Source: Runella sp. CRIBMP (GTDB taxonomy: Bacteria; Bacteroidota; Bacteroidia; Cytophagales; Spirosomataceae). Taken from it: a DNA stretch of 64,000 nucleotides. Under the pieces are notes generated by a model that worked only from the letters and a program-made list of their open reading frames with translations, was not told the DNA's origin and ran no database searches. The DNA lies in assembly GCF_009905605.1 (NCBI RefSeq), contig NZ_JAAAKZ010000006.1, forward strand, positions 1 through 64,000. Direction: 5' to 3'. Below are positions 34,334-42,643 of the stretch, in pieces. The number at the start of each line of letters is the position of its first letter. Position 1 is the stretch's first letter. A program made the position numbers and the translations under genes.

Positions 34334-35026
34334 CTAGTCGGCTTTGAGATAATAGCCTAATCCTGTTTTTGTATGAATCAGCTTGGGCTCAAAATTGCGG
34401 TCGATTTTTTTGCGTAAATAGTTGATAAACACCTCGATTACGTTGGTATTGGTGTCAAAGTTCAATTCCCAGACGTGTTCAATAATGTCCATTTTCGACA
34501 ACACACGGCCTTTGTTGCGCAGCAAAAACTCCAGCAACTCGAATTCCCGGGCGGTGAGGTCAATGGGCTGATTGTCTCGTCTGACGGTTTTGGTCACGAG
34601 ATTCATTTCAAGGTTTGCTTCGCGGAGTACTTCCGAGGCTTGGTCGTGGGTAGGGTTAGCGCGACGCAGGAGCGCATGGATGCGGGCCATCAGTTCGCGG
34701 AAGTCAAAAGGTTTGATAAGGTAATCGTCGGCCCCAAAGTCAAGGCCTTTTACCCGATCGTCGATTTCACCCAAAGCCGTGAGCATCAGGATGGGGGTAG
34801 TGCTACCATGCTGCCGAATGGCCTTACACACTTCGAAGCCATTCATGAGGGGCAGATTGATGTCTAGTATGATGAGGTCATAAGGCTGGGTTGTGGCTAG
34901 TCGGGCACCCACAAAACCGTCGTACGCAGGCTCGACTGTAAATAACTGTTTTTCAAGGCCTTTTTTGGTGGCGTCGGAGATTCTTTTGTCGTCTTCTACA
35001 AAAAGTATTTTTTTGGGATTTTCCAT
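34334..35026 (-). CDS. OmpR-family response regulator, paralogue of 23655-24359
   Basis: 230 aa. Receiver domain with FVEDD and phospho-acceptor Asp55 (IILDINLPLMNG), winged-helix output domain ending IHTKTGLGYYLK. Leads the operon with its kinase. Motifs with 11-bp spaced CTTAA half-sites occur upstream of it (35247), before the coiled-coil gene (32853) and further out (36210). They are plausible binding sites for this regulator. Confidence 0.88.
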   Translation of the reverse strand: MENPKKILFVEDDKRISDATKKGLEKQLFTVEPAYDGFVGARLATTQPYDLIILDINLPLMNGFEVCKAIRQHGSTTPILMLTALGEIDDRVKGLDFGADDYLIKPFDFRELMARIHALLRRANPTHDQASEVLREANLEMNLVTKTVRRDNQPIDLTAREFELLEFLLRNKGRVLSKMDIIEHVWELNFDTNTNVIEVFINYLRKKIDRNFEPKLIHTKTGLGYYLKAD

Positions 35027-35246
35027 AGAGCGGTGATTTACAGCAAAGGCTAGTCGACGTTTTTAGTTGCTAATATACTTTCAGAATCTGATTATCAGCA
35101 GCAACAACGAAGCCTAAAGTAGAGGGACAAGAAAAGCTTTTTCAAATCATCAATCAAGACCAGAATTTTGTGCAGAAACAAGACGACGTCTATATTCAGG
35201 GCTTTAAACGGTGAGGTGACGTTGATTGCAAACCTACACCGTCCAA

Positions 35247-35268
35247 CTTAAGGAAGCCTTAATGAAAG
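35247..35268 (-). promoter_or_regulatory. 11-bp direct repeat, putative OmpR-type site (copy 1)
   Basis: CTTAAGGAAGC is followed directly by CTTAATGAAAG: two half-sites matching at 8 of 11 positions. The core also reads as the dyad TTAAGG-AAG-CCTTAA. It is 221 bp upstream of the response-regulator ATG, suggesting autoregulation. Confidence 0.5.
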
Positions 35269-35433
35269 ATTATAATTTGATAAATTTAGGGGTAGAAAGT
35301 GATTGTCATTGCTCCGAAAATCTACTTCAGCAAAATAGGGAAAGCTCCAATGGAAGAATTTGAAAAACAGGGAAGTCAGTTGCGGATGCTAGATTGACAA
35401 AACGCATTTTGGTATTTTTTCTTAGGTCGGGAC

Positions 35434-35473
35434 CCAAGGCAGCGGTCATCGCTGCTTTGGGGATGCATTTTTT
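35434..35473 (+). terminator. Orphan intrinsic terminator (plus strand)
   Basis: An 11-bp GC-rich stem (35434-35444 with 35450-35460, one G-U) with a 5-nt loop is followed within 8 nt by T6 at 35468-35473. No intact plus-strand gene precedes it, so it either belonged to a lost gene or ends a small RNA. Confidence 0.6.
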
Positions 35474-35531
35474 GACGGATGTTGTGCCAAAATTGCCGAC
35501 TATTGTCCATGAAATGGCGAAGAATACCTAC

Positions 35532-35888
35532 TTAAACAATCTTGACGATTTCGCCGTTGATTGAGTATTTGGTGACGAGTTCTTTGGCGAAATTGAGATT
35601 TCCGGGAGGCGTCATCAGGAATAAACGCCCGCCCTTCTGGCTTACCAACATACTCAACAAACGAAGTTTCGAAACGATTTTATCGGGACTGTCTCCTTTA
35701 AGAATAATTTCAAAGTAGGATTGCTCCAGAAGTTGCTTGGCAGTGACATCTGGAATGAATCGCTCGTCGTCATTTTGACGTTCGTAAGCAATTGGTTGCT
35801 CAAAACCTTCCATATTTGCCCGAATTTGCTCATATCCCTTGCGTTTGGCCCATTCAATGACTACGGGGATATACGATTGCTTGCTCAT
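35532..35888 (-). CDS. Small protein of unknown function, possibly PD-(D/E)XK-like
   Basis: 118 aa, cytoplasmic. The order of elements (helix, FIPDVTA, then YFEIILK, then helix and a LFLMTP strand) resembles restriction-endonuclease-like folds, with Asp in IPDV and Glu in FEI as candidate acidic residues. The usual E-x-K spacing is not met, so nuclease activity is doubtful. Family not confidently recognised. It stands alone in an AT-rich, gene-poor stretch. Confidence 0.6.
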   Translation of the reverse strand: MSKQSYIPVVIEWAKRKGYEQIRANMEGFEQPIAYERQNDDERFIPDVTAKQLLEQSYFEIILKGDSPDKIVSKLRLLSMLVSQKGGRLFLMTPPGNLNFAKELVTKYSINGEIVKIV

Positions 35889-36341
35889 AATTAGTAAATA
35901 AAAGTTTATGGTCGACAGGGTTTATGACAGATTTTGTATCAGTTTCTGACATAACAACTGCAAACGTAACGATAAGAAAAAATGATATATAGAATTTGGC
36001 TTTACAAAGCCGCCACTTAGATAAGAAATGATGATTAAGCGCTATTCGTCCAAAATCATTGATTGAGTTGCTTGGACGGTTTGGAACGTTACTTCACTAA
36101 AGTTTACGATAATAAAAGATTTTTTTAAGATGACGACTTCCAAAGTGTTGGTTTTTAGAGTATAACATAGAATCGAGCGTTGCCTGATGCTGCAAAGAAT
36201 AAGGAGCAACTTAAGGAAGCCTTGACATAAAAGTTAATGTATTTGATAGATGAAAGCTCCGCTGATTTCTGGGTCAATCGACCGCGAATTCCGTAAACTC
36301 ACTTTTAGTTATGCAAAATTACGCCAAAAAGTACAATAACA
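35889..36341. other. Gene-free AT-rich region
   Basis: 453 bp between the 118-aa gene and the broken AraC gene. I see no ORF with coding character. It holds the third CTTAA repeat motif at 36210-36231. The promoter of the 118-aa gene should lie at the left end, but no consensus was found. Confidence 0.5.
36210..36231. promoter_or_regulatory. 11-bp direct repeat, putative OmpR-type site (copy 2, degenerate)
   Basis: CTTAAGGAAGC at 36210-36220 is identical to the first half of the site at 35247; the second half (CTTGACATAAA) is degraded. The nearest start is 322 bp away, so it may be a relic. Confidence 0.35.
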
Positions 36342-36736
36342 CTAAACAAAGGTTCGGGTTCGTGAATAATTCTCACGAAATTCTTTAGGAGTGCATTGGC
36401 GTTTTTTCTTGAAAAGGCGGTTGAAATAGGATAAATTGTTGAAACCGCCCCAAAAAAAACTCAGTGATGGTGAGGGGAGTGTCTATTAAAAGCCGAGAGG
36501 CATGCCCCAATCGGATGTTGTTGAGGCTGTCCATGAAGGTTTTCACAGTTCATTTTAAAACCCACCCCAGTCATTTTTACTACTTTAGACATATCTTCCA
36601 GTGAAATATTTTTATCGTAATTGATTTCCATAAACTCAAACACCTTTTCGATGTCAAATCTGCTTTTTGACAGGAACAACCACCATAGGGCTGTCATTGT
36701 CGATAAGTGGGATGATTTCGTAGTAAATAATACTCA
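36342..36736 (-). pseudogene. Broken AraC-family regulator (internal deletion and frameshifts)
   Basis: Reading the minus strand from ATG at 36736, an N-terminus (MSIIYYEIIPLIDND) stops after 27 codons. Another frame then gives the first HTH helices of an AraC domain (IEKVFEFMEINYDKNISLED). A further frame gives FMDSLNNIRLGHASRLL, and a last one gives GGFNNLSYFNRLFKKK and TPKEFRENYSRTR before the stop at 36342. Together they make a recognisable AraC DNA-binding domain. The ligand domain (about 150 residues) is missing and at least two more shifts break the HTH. It cannot produce a working regulator. Confidence 0.75.
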
Positions 36737-37139
36737 TTTAGTTACAAATGGTATATAATCAACGGTTCCGTTTATTATATACCAAAATTACAATTATTCT
36801 GGAAGATAAACCTCTTAGAGCGGTAAATTCTCGTCATTGTTTGCTTTAAACCCCCAAAAAAAACATGTCGGACTTGATTGCGTTTTTAGCCCTTTGTATG
36901 GGCTATACCAGCTATAAATGTGTTCAGTTGAATAATATTAGGTATTTTACTTGAAATTCCTGATTGAAAAGTGATGATTTTTTAAAGAACTTGTTTAAAT
37001 AGTTTTCAAATATGTCAAAATCCTTATTCCTAAAGTTTTTTATTGAAAAAATGTACCAAAAAGGCATAGGAATTAGTTTACTTTGTTAGAAGTATTGTGA
37101 ATCTGTAAATGTTATGAAATTTAAAACACTTTAATAGTT
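36737..37139. other. AT-rich intergenic region between a broken and an intact AraC gene
   Basis: 403 bp with no coding character on either strand. It should contain the promoter of the intact AraC-family gene; TTTACTTTG near 37080 is a weak -7 candidate. No other structure seen. Confidence 0.5.
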
Positions 37140-37976
37140 ATGAGTTCTATACATAATCTCAACGTTACTTTTAAGGGTACAACATTCAACCTAGAGCAAG
37201 GACTAGATGCTGAGTTCATTTTAATGTCGGGCAAAACTCTACTGCCCTTGCCTGAACCTGGTGTTACCTGTTTGTGGGAAACTTCAGAATTGGTTAGAGT
37301 GCATCGTTCTCAGCAGACTACGCAGACAAAAACACAATTTCTTTCTTTTGGGGAGGAGAGAATCGAAATTGAACCATTGAAGAAATACAAAACGATTCGC
37401 TTGTTGAGGCTTTCGGTGTCGACAGAATGGCTGACCGAGAATAATCTTCTTGACTCATTTGCTCAGATTAAGAATCTCTATGATTTTGTGTCATTGCCTT
37501 CTTTTTACGAATCGCTCGATTCGCAGTTGTTGACCCTTGTTCGAAATTCCGACCCGTCGCGTCTGAACAATAACCTGCGCTTAAAAAGTGCGTTGTTTAA
37601 TTACCTGAATTCTTATTTTGAGGTTTTAAAAAGTCCAAAAGTGTTGAAAAATGACCGTCTCAAAATAGAATGGGTGGTCAACAACTACATGCTTCAATTT
37701 GAACAGCCGATTCCTACCATTACTGAGCTAAGCAATCAGTTGAGTATGAGCGAGAGTAAGTTCAAATACCTGTTTAAGGAGGCTTTTGGGATGCCTTTTT
37801 ATCAATACTATCAGCAAAAACGTATGAATGAAGCCGCCGAATGGCTAAAATCAGGAGCGCTGAATGTTACGGGTGTTTCTCAGAAATTGGGCTATAGTCA
37901 TCCGATTAAATTTATCGGACAGTTCAAAAAACTATTTGGGGTCACGCCGCTGCGCTACGCCAAAGGGAAAGAATAA
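37140..37976 (+). CDS. AraC-family transcriptional regulator
   Basis: 278 aa. A non-cupin-looking N-terminal region (about 1-170) of unknown ligand is followed by a C-terminal AraC double HTH from about 180: PTITELSNQLSMSESKFKYLF, the linker FYQYYQQKRMNEAAEWL, and second HTH VSQKLGYSHPIKFIGQFKK ending in the GVTPLRYA signature. It is monocistronic and lies near a SusC/SusD locus and recR. The target is unknown. Confidence 0.85.
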   Translation: MSSIHNLNVTFKGTTFNLEQGLDAEFILMSGKTLLPLPEPGVTCLWETSELVRVHRSQQTTQTKTQFLSFGEERIEIEPLKKYKTIRLLRLSVSTEWLTENNLLDSFAQIKNLYDFVSLPSFYESLDSQLLTLVRNSDPSRLNNNLRLKSALFNYLNSYFEVLKSPKVLKNDRLKIEWVVNNYMLQFEQPIPTITELSNQLSMSESKFKYLFKEAFGMPFYQYYQQKRMNEAAEWLKSGALNVTGVSQKLGYSHPIKFIGQFKKLFGVTPLRYAKGKE

Positions 37977-38012
37977 GGTTTATTTTTAGTATGACCGGGC
38001 ACGGGGATTTCG

Positions 38013-38020
38013 TATTTTTG
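38013..38020 (+). promoter_or_regulatory. -7 box upstream of recR
   Basis: TATTTTTG matches TAnnTTTG exactly. TATG lies 19 bp upstream as a one-mismatch -33 element, and recR begins 32 bp downstream. It lies only 37 bp after the AraC gene. Confidence 0.45.
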
Positions 38021-38052
38021 CGGGAGAAACTGGGTGTTGCCGATTATACTAT

Positions 38053-38658
38053 ATGAATTTTCCCTCAAAACTAATTGAAGAAGCAGTAAGTGAAGTATCA
38101 AAACTTCCGGGCATCGGGAAAAAAAGTGCTTTAAGAATTGTACTTCACTTACTCAAACGTACTGAAAAAGAGACACATTCGTTGGCTGATGCGCTGGTGG
38201 CGGTAAGGACGCAGATTCATTATTGTAAAAAATGCCATAACATATCGGATGGCGAGCTGTGCAGCATTTGTTTGAGCCCAAAACGCGACGCGTCCGTTGT
38301 CTGTGTGGTGCAGGATAGCCGAGACGTATTAGCCATCGAAAATACAGGACAGTACAATGGACTTTATCATGTCTTGGGCGGGATTATTTCGCCATTGGAA
38401 GGTATTGGTCCGAGTGATTTAAAAATAGATTCGCTTCTGGAGCGGCTCCAACATACTTCGGAAGTTAAAGAAATTATTCTGGCTCTCAGCCCAACAATGG
38501 AAGGGGATACGACCTCTTTCTACCTTCAAAAAAAATTAAAACCCTTCTCCCTCAAAATTTCCACTATTGCACGCGGTATTCCTATCGGTGGAGATTTAGA
38601 ATACGCCGACGAAATTACATTAGGCCGGAGTATTGTGAGTAGAATTAACTATGATTAG
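38053..38658 (+). CDS. recR: Recombination mediator RecR
   Basis: 201 aa, full family length. N-terminal helix-hairpin-helix ([13 protein letters not shown]), a four-Cys zinc finger (CKKC ... CSIC), then a Toprim domain starting [14 protein letters not shown] with [18 protein letters not shown]. RecR acts with RecF/RecO to load RecA at gapped DNA. Single-copy housekeeping gene with its own probable promoter. Confidence 0.95.
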   Translation: MNFPSKLIEEAVSEVSKLPGIGKKSALRIVLHLLKRTEKETHSLADALVAVRTQIHYCKKCHNISDGELCSICLSPKRDASVVCVVQDSRDVLAIENTGQYNGLYHVLGGIISPLEGIGPSDLKIDSLLERLQHTSEVKEIILALSPTMEGDTTSFYLQKKLKPFSLKISTIARGIPIGGDLEYADEITLGRSIVSRINYD

Positions 38659-38700
38659 GGCTTTCTTCTCTAAAAAAATAAGCGAAACGAACTCACTTCA

Positions 38701-38718
38701 TTCATTTGTACAAATGAA
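38701..38718. promoter_or_regulatory. Perfect 18-bp palindrome
   Basis: TTCATTTGTACAAATGAA is a perfect uninterrupted dyad, 42 bp after recR and 98 bp before the FecR-like gene. The lack of a loop argues for a protein-binding site more than a terminator. The regulator is unknown. Confidence 0.5.
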
Positions 38719-38816
38719 GGTTTGGTTTAAAAAATTGTCAGTTATGTCAGTAGAAACAGACGGTTTGTCGCTTATTTGACAAGATTAAATCCTATTCAGG
38801 CTTGCTAAAGTACCAA

Positions 38817-39194
38817 ATGAAAAACTTTGCTCAATACACCGTCGAGGACTTTGCAGCGGAGCCGCTGTTTATACGGTGGGTACAGCAACCTGACGATGTC
38901 GAACTTAGTAATTTTTGGCAAGTTTGGCTCACCAATCACCCCTATAAATCAGACGAAATCGCAGAAGCACGAACGTTGGTAGGTCAGTTTTCGGATACCT
39001 ACATGGGCATGACGTCCCAAGAGATGCGTACGCTTTGGAAGCGAGTATTAGAGTCTGTCCACACCATCCCTGAAATTGATCCACTCGATCAGGAAGTAAA
39101 ACCCATTGCTTCCGCTTTTTATCTTACCCGTTGGCTCGTTGCCCTTTTTGTTGGGCTGGCATTAGTGGGCTGGATTCTCTGGAAAATCTATTAG
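38817..39194 (+). CDS. Truncated FecR-like anti-sigma protein
   Basis: 125 aa from the ATG at 38817. The N-terminal part (TVEDFAAEPLFIRWVQQPD ... FWQVWL) resembles the cytoplasmic sigma-binding domain of FecR-type anti-sigma factors, followed by one membrane helix (about 102-120) and a sudden stop. The periplasmic FecR domain that normally contacts the TonB receptor is absent, and no ECF sigma gene is adjacent. It is placed just before a SusC/SusD pair. It may be a natural short anti-sigma factor or a deletion remnant. Confidence 0.65.
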   Translation: MKNFAQYTVEDFAAEPLFIRWVQQPDDVELSNFWQVWLTNHPYKSDEIAEARTLVGQFSDTYMGMTSQEMRTLWKRVLESVHTIPEIDPLDQEVKPIASAFYLTRWLVALFVGLALVGWILWKIY

Positions 39195-39513
39195 TTTTTC
39201 GTGCGTTCATTCCTGATCAATTGTCGTTCTAACGGCGTATTTTGTCGACGAAATGTTGATATAGTACAAAAAATAGTTTTATTATTTTAAAAAACATTAG
39301 TGGCTAAATGGGGTTTAACTTAAAAATAGTCAAAAAATTACGTAAAAATTTATGTATCGGAAACGTTACCGGGAACGATTGCATAAAATAATTTGGGCTA
39401 ATTTTTGCTTAACTAAGCCAATAACGCTAAACTCAACCTATCTAAGCTTTGAATATTTAATACAAGAACCCAGAATAATTACATTTTAACCTATTTCAAT
39501 TTTATCAAAAATT
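39195..39513 (+). promoter_or_regulatory. SusC upstream region with a GGAAACGTT-type repeat
   Basis: 319 bp without coding potential. At 39359-39379 two related 9-mers, GGAAACGTT and GGGAACGAT, are separated by ACC, and CGTT/AACG also form a dyad. This looks like an operator of the LacI type or a similar sugar-responsive regulator for the SusC/SusD unit. The last 130 bp are AT-rich leader. Confidence 0.45.
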
Positions 39514-42500
39514 ATGAGGAGATTCTCTACTTTGTGCAGTGTGTGGGTGGCTGTTGCGGTGCTGAGTGCATCGACGTCCATGGCTTACACCCCACCGACA
39601 AATGGCAGTGGCGGTAAACTTATCGCAACCGTAAATGCTGACAAGACTGTCAGCGGAAAAGTATTATCATCGGAAGATAACGCACCCCTTCCGGGCGTTA
39701 GTGTAGTTGTAAAAGGAACTACCACGGGGACAAATACCGATGGTGAAGGTAATTTTAAAGTAAATGTAAAAGATGACGCTGCCGTGTTGGTATTTTCGGC
39801 AGTAGGCTTTGAAAAGCAAGAGATTCCAGTAGGCAATCGCTCTACCATCAATATTACTCTTGTAACAGACCAGAAATCACTCAATGAAGTGGTAGTTGTA
39901 GGGTACGGTACTCAGAAGAAAAGCCAAATGACTGGTGCAATATCACAAGTAACGGCCAAGCAAATTACAGAAATGCCTTTAACTAACCTTGGACAAGCCC
40001 TACAAGGTCGTGCAGCGGGTGTTGACGTTTCACAATCAGGCTCAAAGCCAGGTGCAGCGCCAAGAATTCTAATTCGTGGTCGTAGGTCATTTAATGCTGG
40101 CAATGATCCTCTTTATGTTGTTGATGGTATCCCATTGTCAGCTGGTTATGAGGATGTCAATCCCAACGATATTCAGTCTATAGAAGTTTTGAAAGATGCC
40201 ACGGCCACTGCTATTTATGGAGCAAGAGGTGCAAACGGAGTTGTTTTAGTTACCACAAAAAGAGGTGGAACCAAAGGAAAAACAACGGTTACGCTTGATA
40301 CTTATGCGGGTGCTTCTAAGGCTTACAGTAAATTGGAACTCTTTTCGGGAGAAGAATTTGCCGAATACGTAAGAGAAGCATACAGAGCCACAGGCTTATA
40401 CAGAGACGCCGCAGGAAATCCTGTTCCAACAGGGGTTGCAGATCCGGCAGCCGATGCCAAAGTGGCAGTTTTAGGAGGTGACCCTAATGTTGCGGCCGGT
40501 ATTGCGGCAGGAAGAAATACCCAGTATCAGGATTTAATTCTCCGTACTGGATTGATGCAAAACCATACTATTGGTATTCAAGGAGGAAACGACAGAACTT
40601 CATTCTATATCTCCGGTGGATTTTTCCAAGATAAGGGTATTACAAAAGGCTTAGATTTTACCCGTAATTCATTGCGTGTAAATGTTGATCATCAAGTAAA
40701 TAAAAGACTAAAAGTTGGTGTTTCAAGTTACATGATGTATTCGATTAGAAATGGTGAAAACTTGAACCCTTACGGAAATACATTGAATGCCAACCCACTT
40801 GGTGCTGCTTATAATGCCGATGGTTCTTTGATTTTTGAACCCACAAACGATGCCTTGTTATCTAATCCGCTTTCGGAGATTGTAGATGGTGTTAATATTG
40901 ACAACACGAAACGGTACAGAATTTTCAATTCTATCTATGCCGAAGTAAAAATCATTGATGGTCTGACTTATCGTTTAAACTTAGGGCCTGACTTTACTCT
41001 GTCACGTTTTGGGCGTTTTATTGGTTCAGAAACCAACAACCGTCGTCGTGGTGATGCACAAGCTTTCAACGAGAATCGTTTTGGGTTCAACTTCACAATG
41101 GAAAACATCGTGAATTACAATAAAACTTTCGGAAAACATACCTTGAATTTAACGGGTGTACAATCTATTCAAAAGGATAATTTTGAAAGATACAGAAGCG
41201 AAGTTCAGGGAATACCGGCTCAGGCACAATCATTTTTTAGTTTAAATTCTGCAACATCTGTTTTGGGAGTTCAATCTTCCCTTACCGAATGGACTATTGC
41301 CTCATTGATGGGTCGGGTAAATTATTCATTTGATGACAAGTATTTGCTGACGATGACTATCCGTCGTGATGGTTCGAGCCGCTTCGGTGAAAACACCAAA
41401 TACGGTAACTTCCCAGGTATAGCAGTTGGTTGGAATATCTCCAATGAACCCTTTATGAAAAATGTTACGTTTGTAGATATGTTAAAACTTCGTGGTGGTT
41501 GGGGTCAAGTAGGTAACCAAGGGGTTGCTCCTTATCAAACACAAGGGTTATTGGGACGTACTACTTACGCTTTTGGAGCAACAGGAGCGTTTGGATTTAG
41601 ACCGGGTACCATTAGCAATCCAAACTTAAGATGGGAGTCAACTGCAACTTCTAATATTGGATTAGATTTCTCTGTTTTCCGTGGGCGTGTACAAGGTTCA
41701 TTAGAGTTTTATCAGACAAATACCAAAAGCCTTCTCTTAAATGATTTCTTACCTGGTTCTGTTGGGTTTAACTTCTTTAGTAACAACGTGGGTCATACCA
41801 GAAATTCAGGTATTGAGTTAGGACTTACTACGGTAAACGTAAATACAAAAAGTGGCTTTAAGTGGACCACAGACTTCCAATTTACTCGAAACAGAGAGGA
41901 AATCGTTGAATTATACAATGGTAAAGTGGATGACTTAGGTAACAGATGGTTTATTGGTTATCCATTGAATACTTATTTTGATTTCAAGAAAGCAGGAATT
42001 TGGCAAACTAACGAAGCTGATTTAGCTAAATCGTATGGTTCGGAGGTTGGGCAAATCAAAGTACAGGACACAAATAATGATGGTAGAATCACAGCAGACG
42101 ACAGGGTACTTATTGGAAATGACGTACCAAAATGGTCGGGTGGTCTTACAAATAGATTTGAATTCAAAGGATTTGACTTGAGCTTCTTCCTGTTTGGTCG
42201 TTTTGGCAACACCATTTTATCCGGATTCCACAGAAACCAGCTACAACTTGCGGGTCGTTATCAACAAATAAAAGTGGACTATTGGACTCCTAATAATCCT
42301 ACCAATGAGTTCCCACGTCCAAAAAGTAATCAAGAGTTTCCGGTATATAACTCAACACTCTTTTACTACGATGGAACTTTTATTAAGTTAAGAAATATCA
42401 ACTTTGGATATACATTCAGTAATGCGATTGCTAAGAAAATTGGTGCGGAGTCGTTGCGTTTGTATGCATCAATACAACAACCCAAGATTTGGTCTTCTTA

Positions 42501-42630
42501 CTTGACCAAGTACAATGGTGTAGATCCGGAGGCGGCCATCACCGGTTCGCCAACGGGTACAACTGAGGTAAATAGTGGAGTTACACCCTCTACTACAGTA
42601 ACTACATTTGGTTTAAATGTTAAATTTTAA
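39514..42630 (+). CDS. SusC/RagA-family TonB-linked outer-membrane transporter
   Basis: 1038 aa. Signal peptide about 1-24 (ending SMAY), carboxypeptidase-regulatory-like domain about 45-115 (SGKVLSSEDNAPLPGVSVVVKG), TonB-box-like VVVGYGTQKK, plug with the family signature LYVVDGIPL and IEVLKDATATAIYGARGANG, and a 22-strand barrel ending in an aromatic (VKF). It imports glycans or other large nutrients with the lipoprotein encoded next. No STN domain. No glycoside hydrolase is near, so the substrate is unknown. Confidence 0.93.
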   Translation: MRRFSTLCSVWVAVAVLSASTSMAYTPPTNGSGGKLIATVNADKTVSGKVLSSEDNAPLPGVSVVVKGTTTGTNTDGEGNFKVNVKDDAAVLVFSAVGFEKQEIPVGNRSTINITLVTDQKSLNEVVVVGYGTQKKSQMTGAISQVTAKQITEMPLTNLGQALQGRAAGVDVSQSGSKPGAAPRILIRGRRSFNAGNDPLYVVDGIPLSAGYEDVNPNDIQSIEVLKDATATAIYGARGANGVVLVTTKRGGTKGKTTVTLDTYAGASKAYSKLELFSGEEFAEYVREAYRATGLYRDAAGNPVPTGVADPAADAKVAVLGGDPNVAAGIAAGRNTQYQDLILRTGLMQNHTIGIQGGNDRTSFYISGGFFQDKGITKGLDFTRNSLRVNVDHQVNKRLKVGVSSYMMYSIRNGENLNPYGNTLNANPLGAAYNADGSLIFEPTNDALLSNPLSEIVDGVNIDNTKRYRIFNSIYAEVKIIDGLTYRLNLGPDFTLSRFGRFIGSETNNRRRGDAQAFNENRFGFNFTMENIVNYNKTFGKHTLNLTGVQSIQKDNFERYRSEVQGIPAQAQSFFSLNSATSVLGVQSSLTEWTIASLMGRVNYSFDDKYLLTMTIRRDGSSRFGENTKYGNFPGIAVGWNISNEPFMKNVTFVDMLKLRGGWGQVGNQGVAPYQTQGLLGRTTYAFGATGAFGFRPGTISNPNLRWESTATSNIGLDFSVFRGRVQGSLEFYQTNTKSLLLNDFLPGSVGFNFFSNNVGHTRNSGIELGLTTVNVNTKSGFKWTTDFQFTRNREEIVELYNGKVDDLGNRWFIGYPLNTYFDFKKAGIWQTNEADLAKSYGSEVGQIKVQDTNNDGRITADDRVLIGNDVPKWSGGLTNRFEFKGFDLSFFLFGRFGNTILSGFHRNQLQLAGRYQQIKVDYWTPNNPTNEFPRPKSNQEFPVYNSTLFYYDGTFIKLRNINFGYTFSNAIAKKIGAESLRLYASIQQPKIWSSYLTKYNGVDPEAAITGSPTGTTEVNSGVTPSTTVTTFGLNVKF

Positions 42631-42643
42631 AGTATTAATCATC

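Larger units (their letters stand above)
35027..35531. other. Gene-poor region with coding debris, a CTTAA repeat and an orphan terminator
   Basis: 505 bp between two minus-strand genes. On the plus strand a 40-codon open piece (ending near 35217, containing GQEKLFQIINQDQNFVQKQD) has protein-like composition but no start, and looks like gene debris. The regulatory repeat at 35247-35268 and a good terminator at 35434-35473 follow. No intact gene was seen; an sRNA ending at that terminator is possible. Confidence 0.5.

Noticed and set aside
35434-35460. Hairpin considered as an attachment site or IS end
   Set aside because: No matching copy, no target duplication and no transposase or integrase nearby; the T6 tail fits a terminator.
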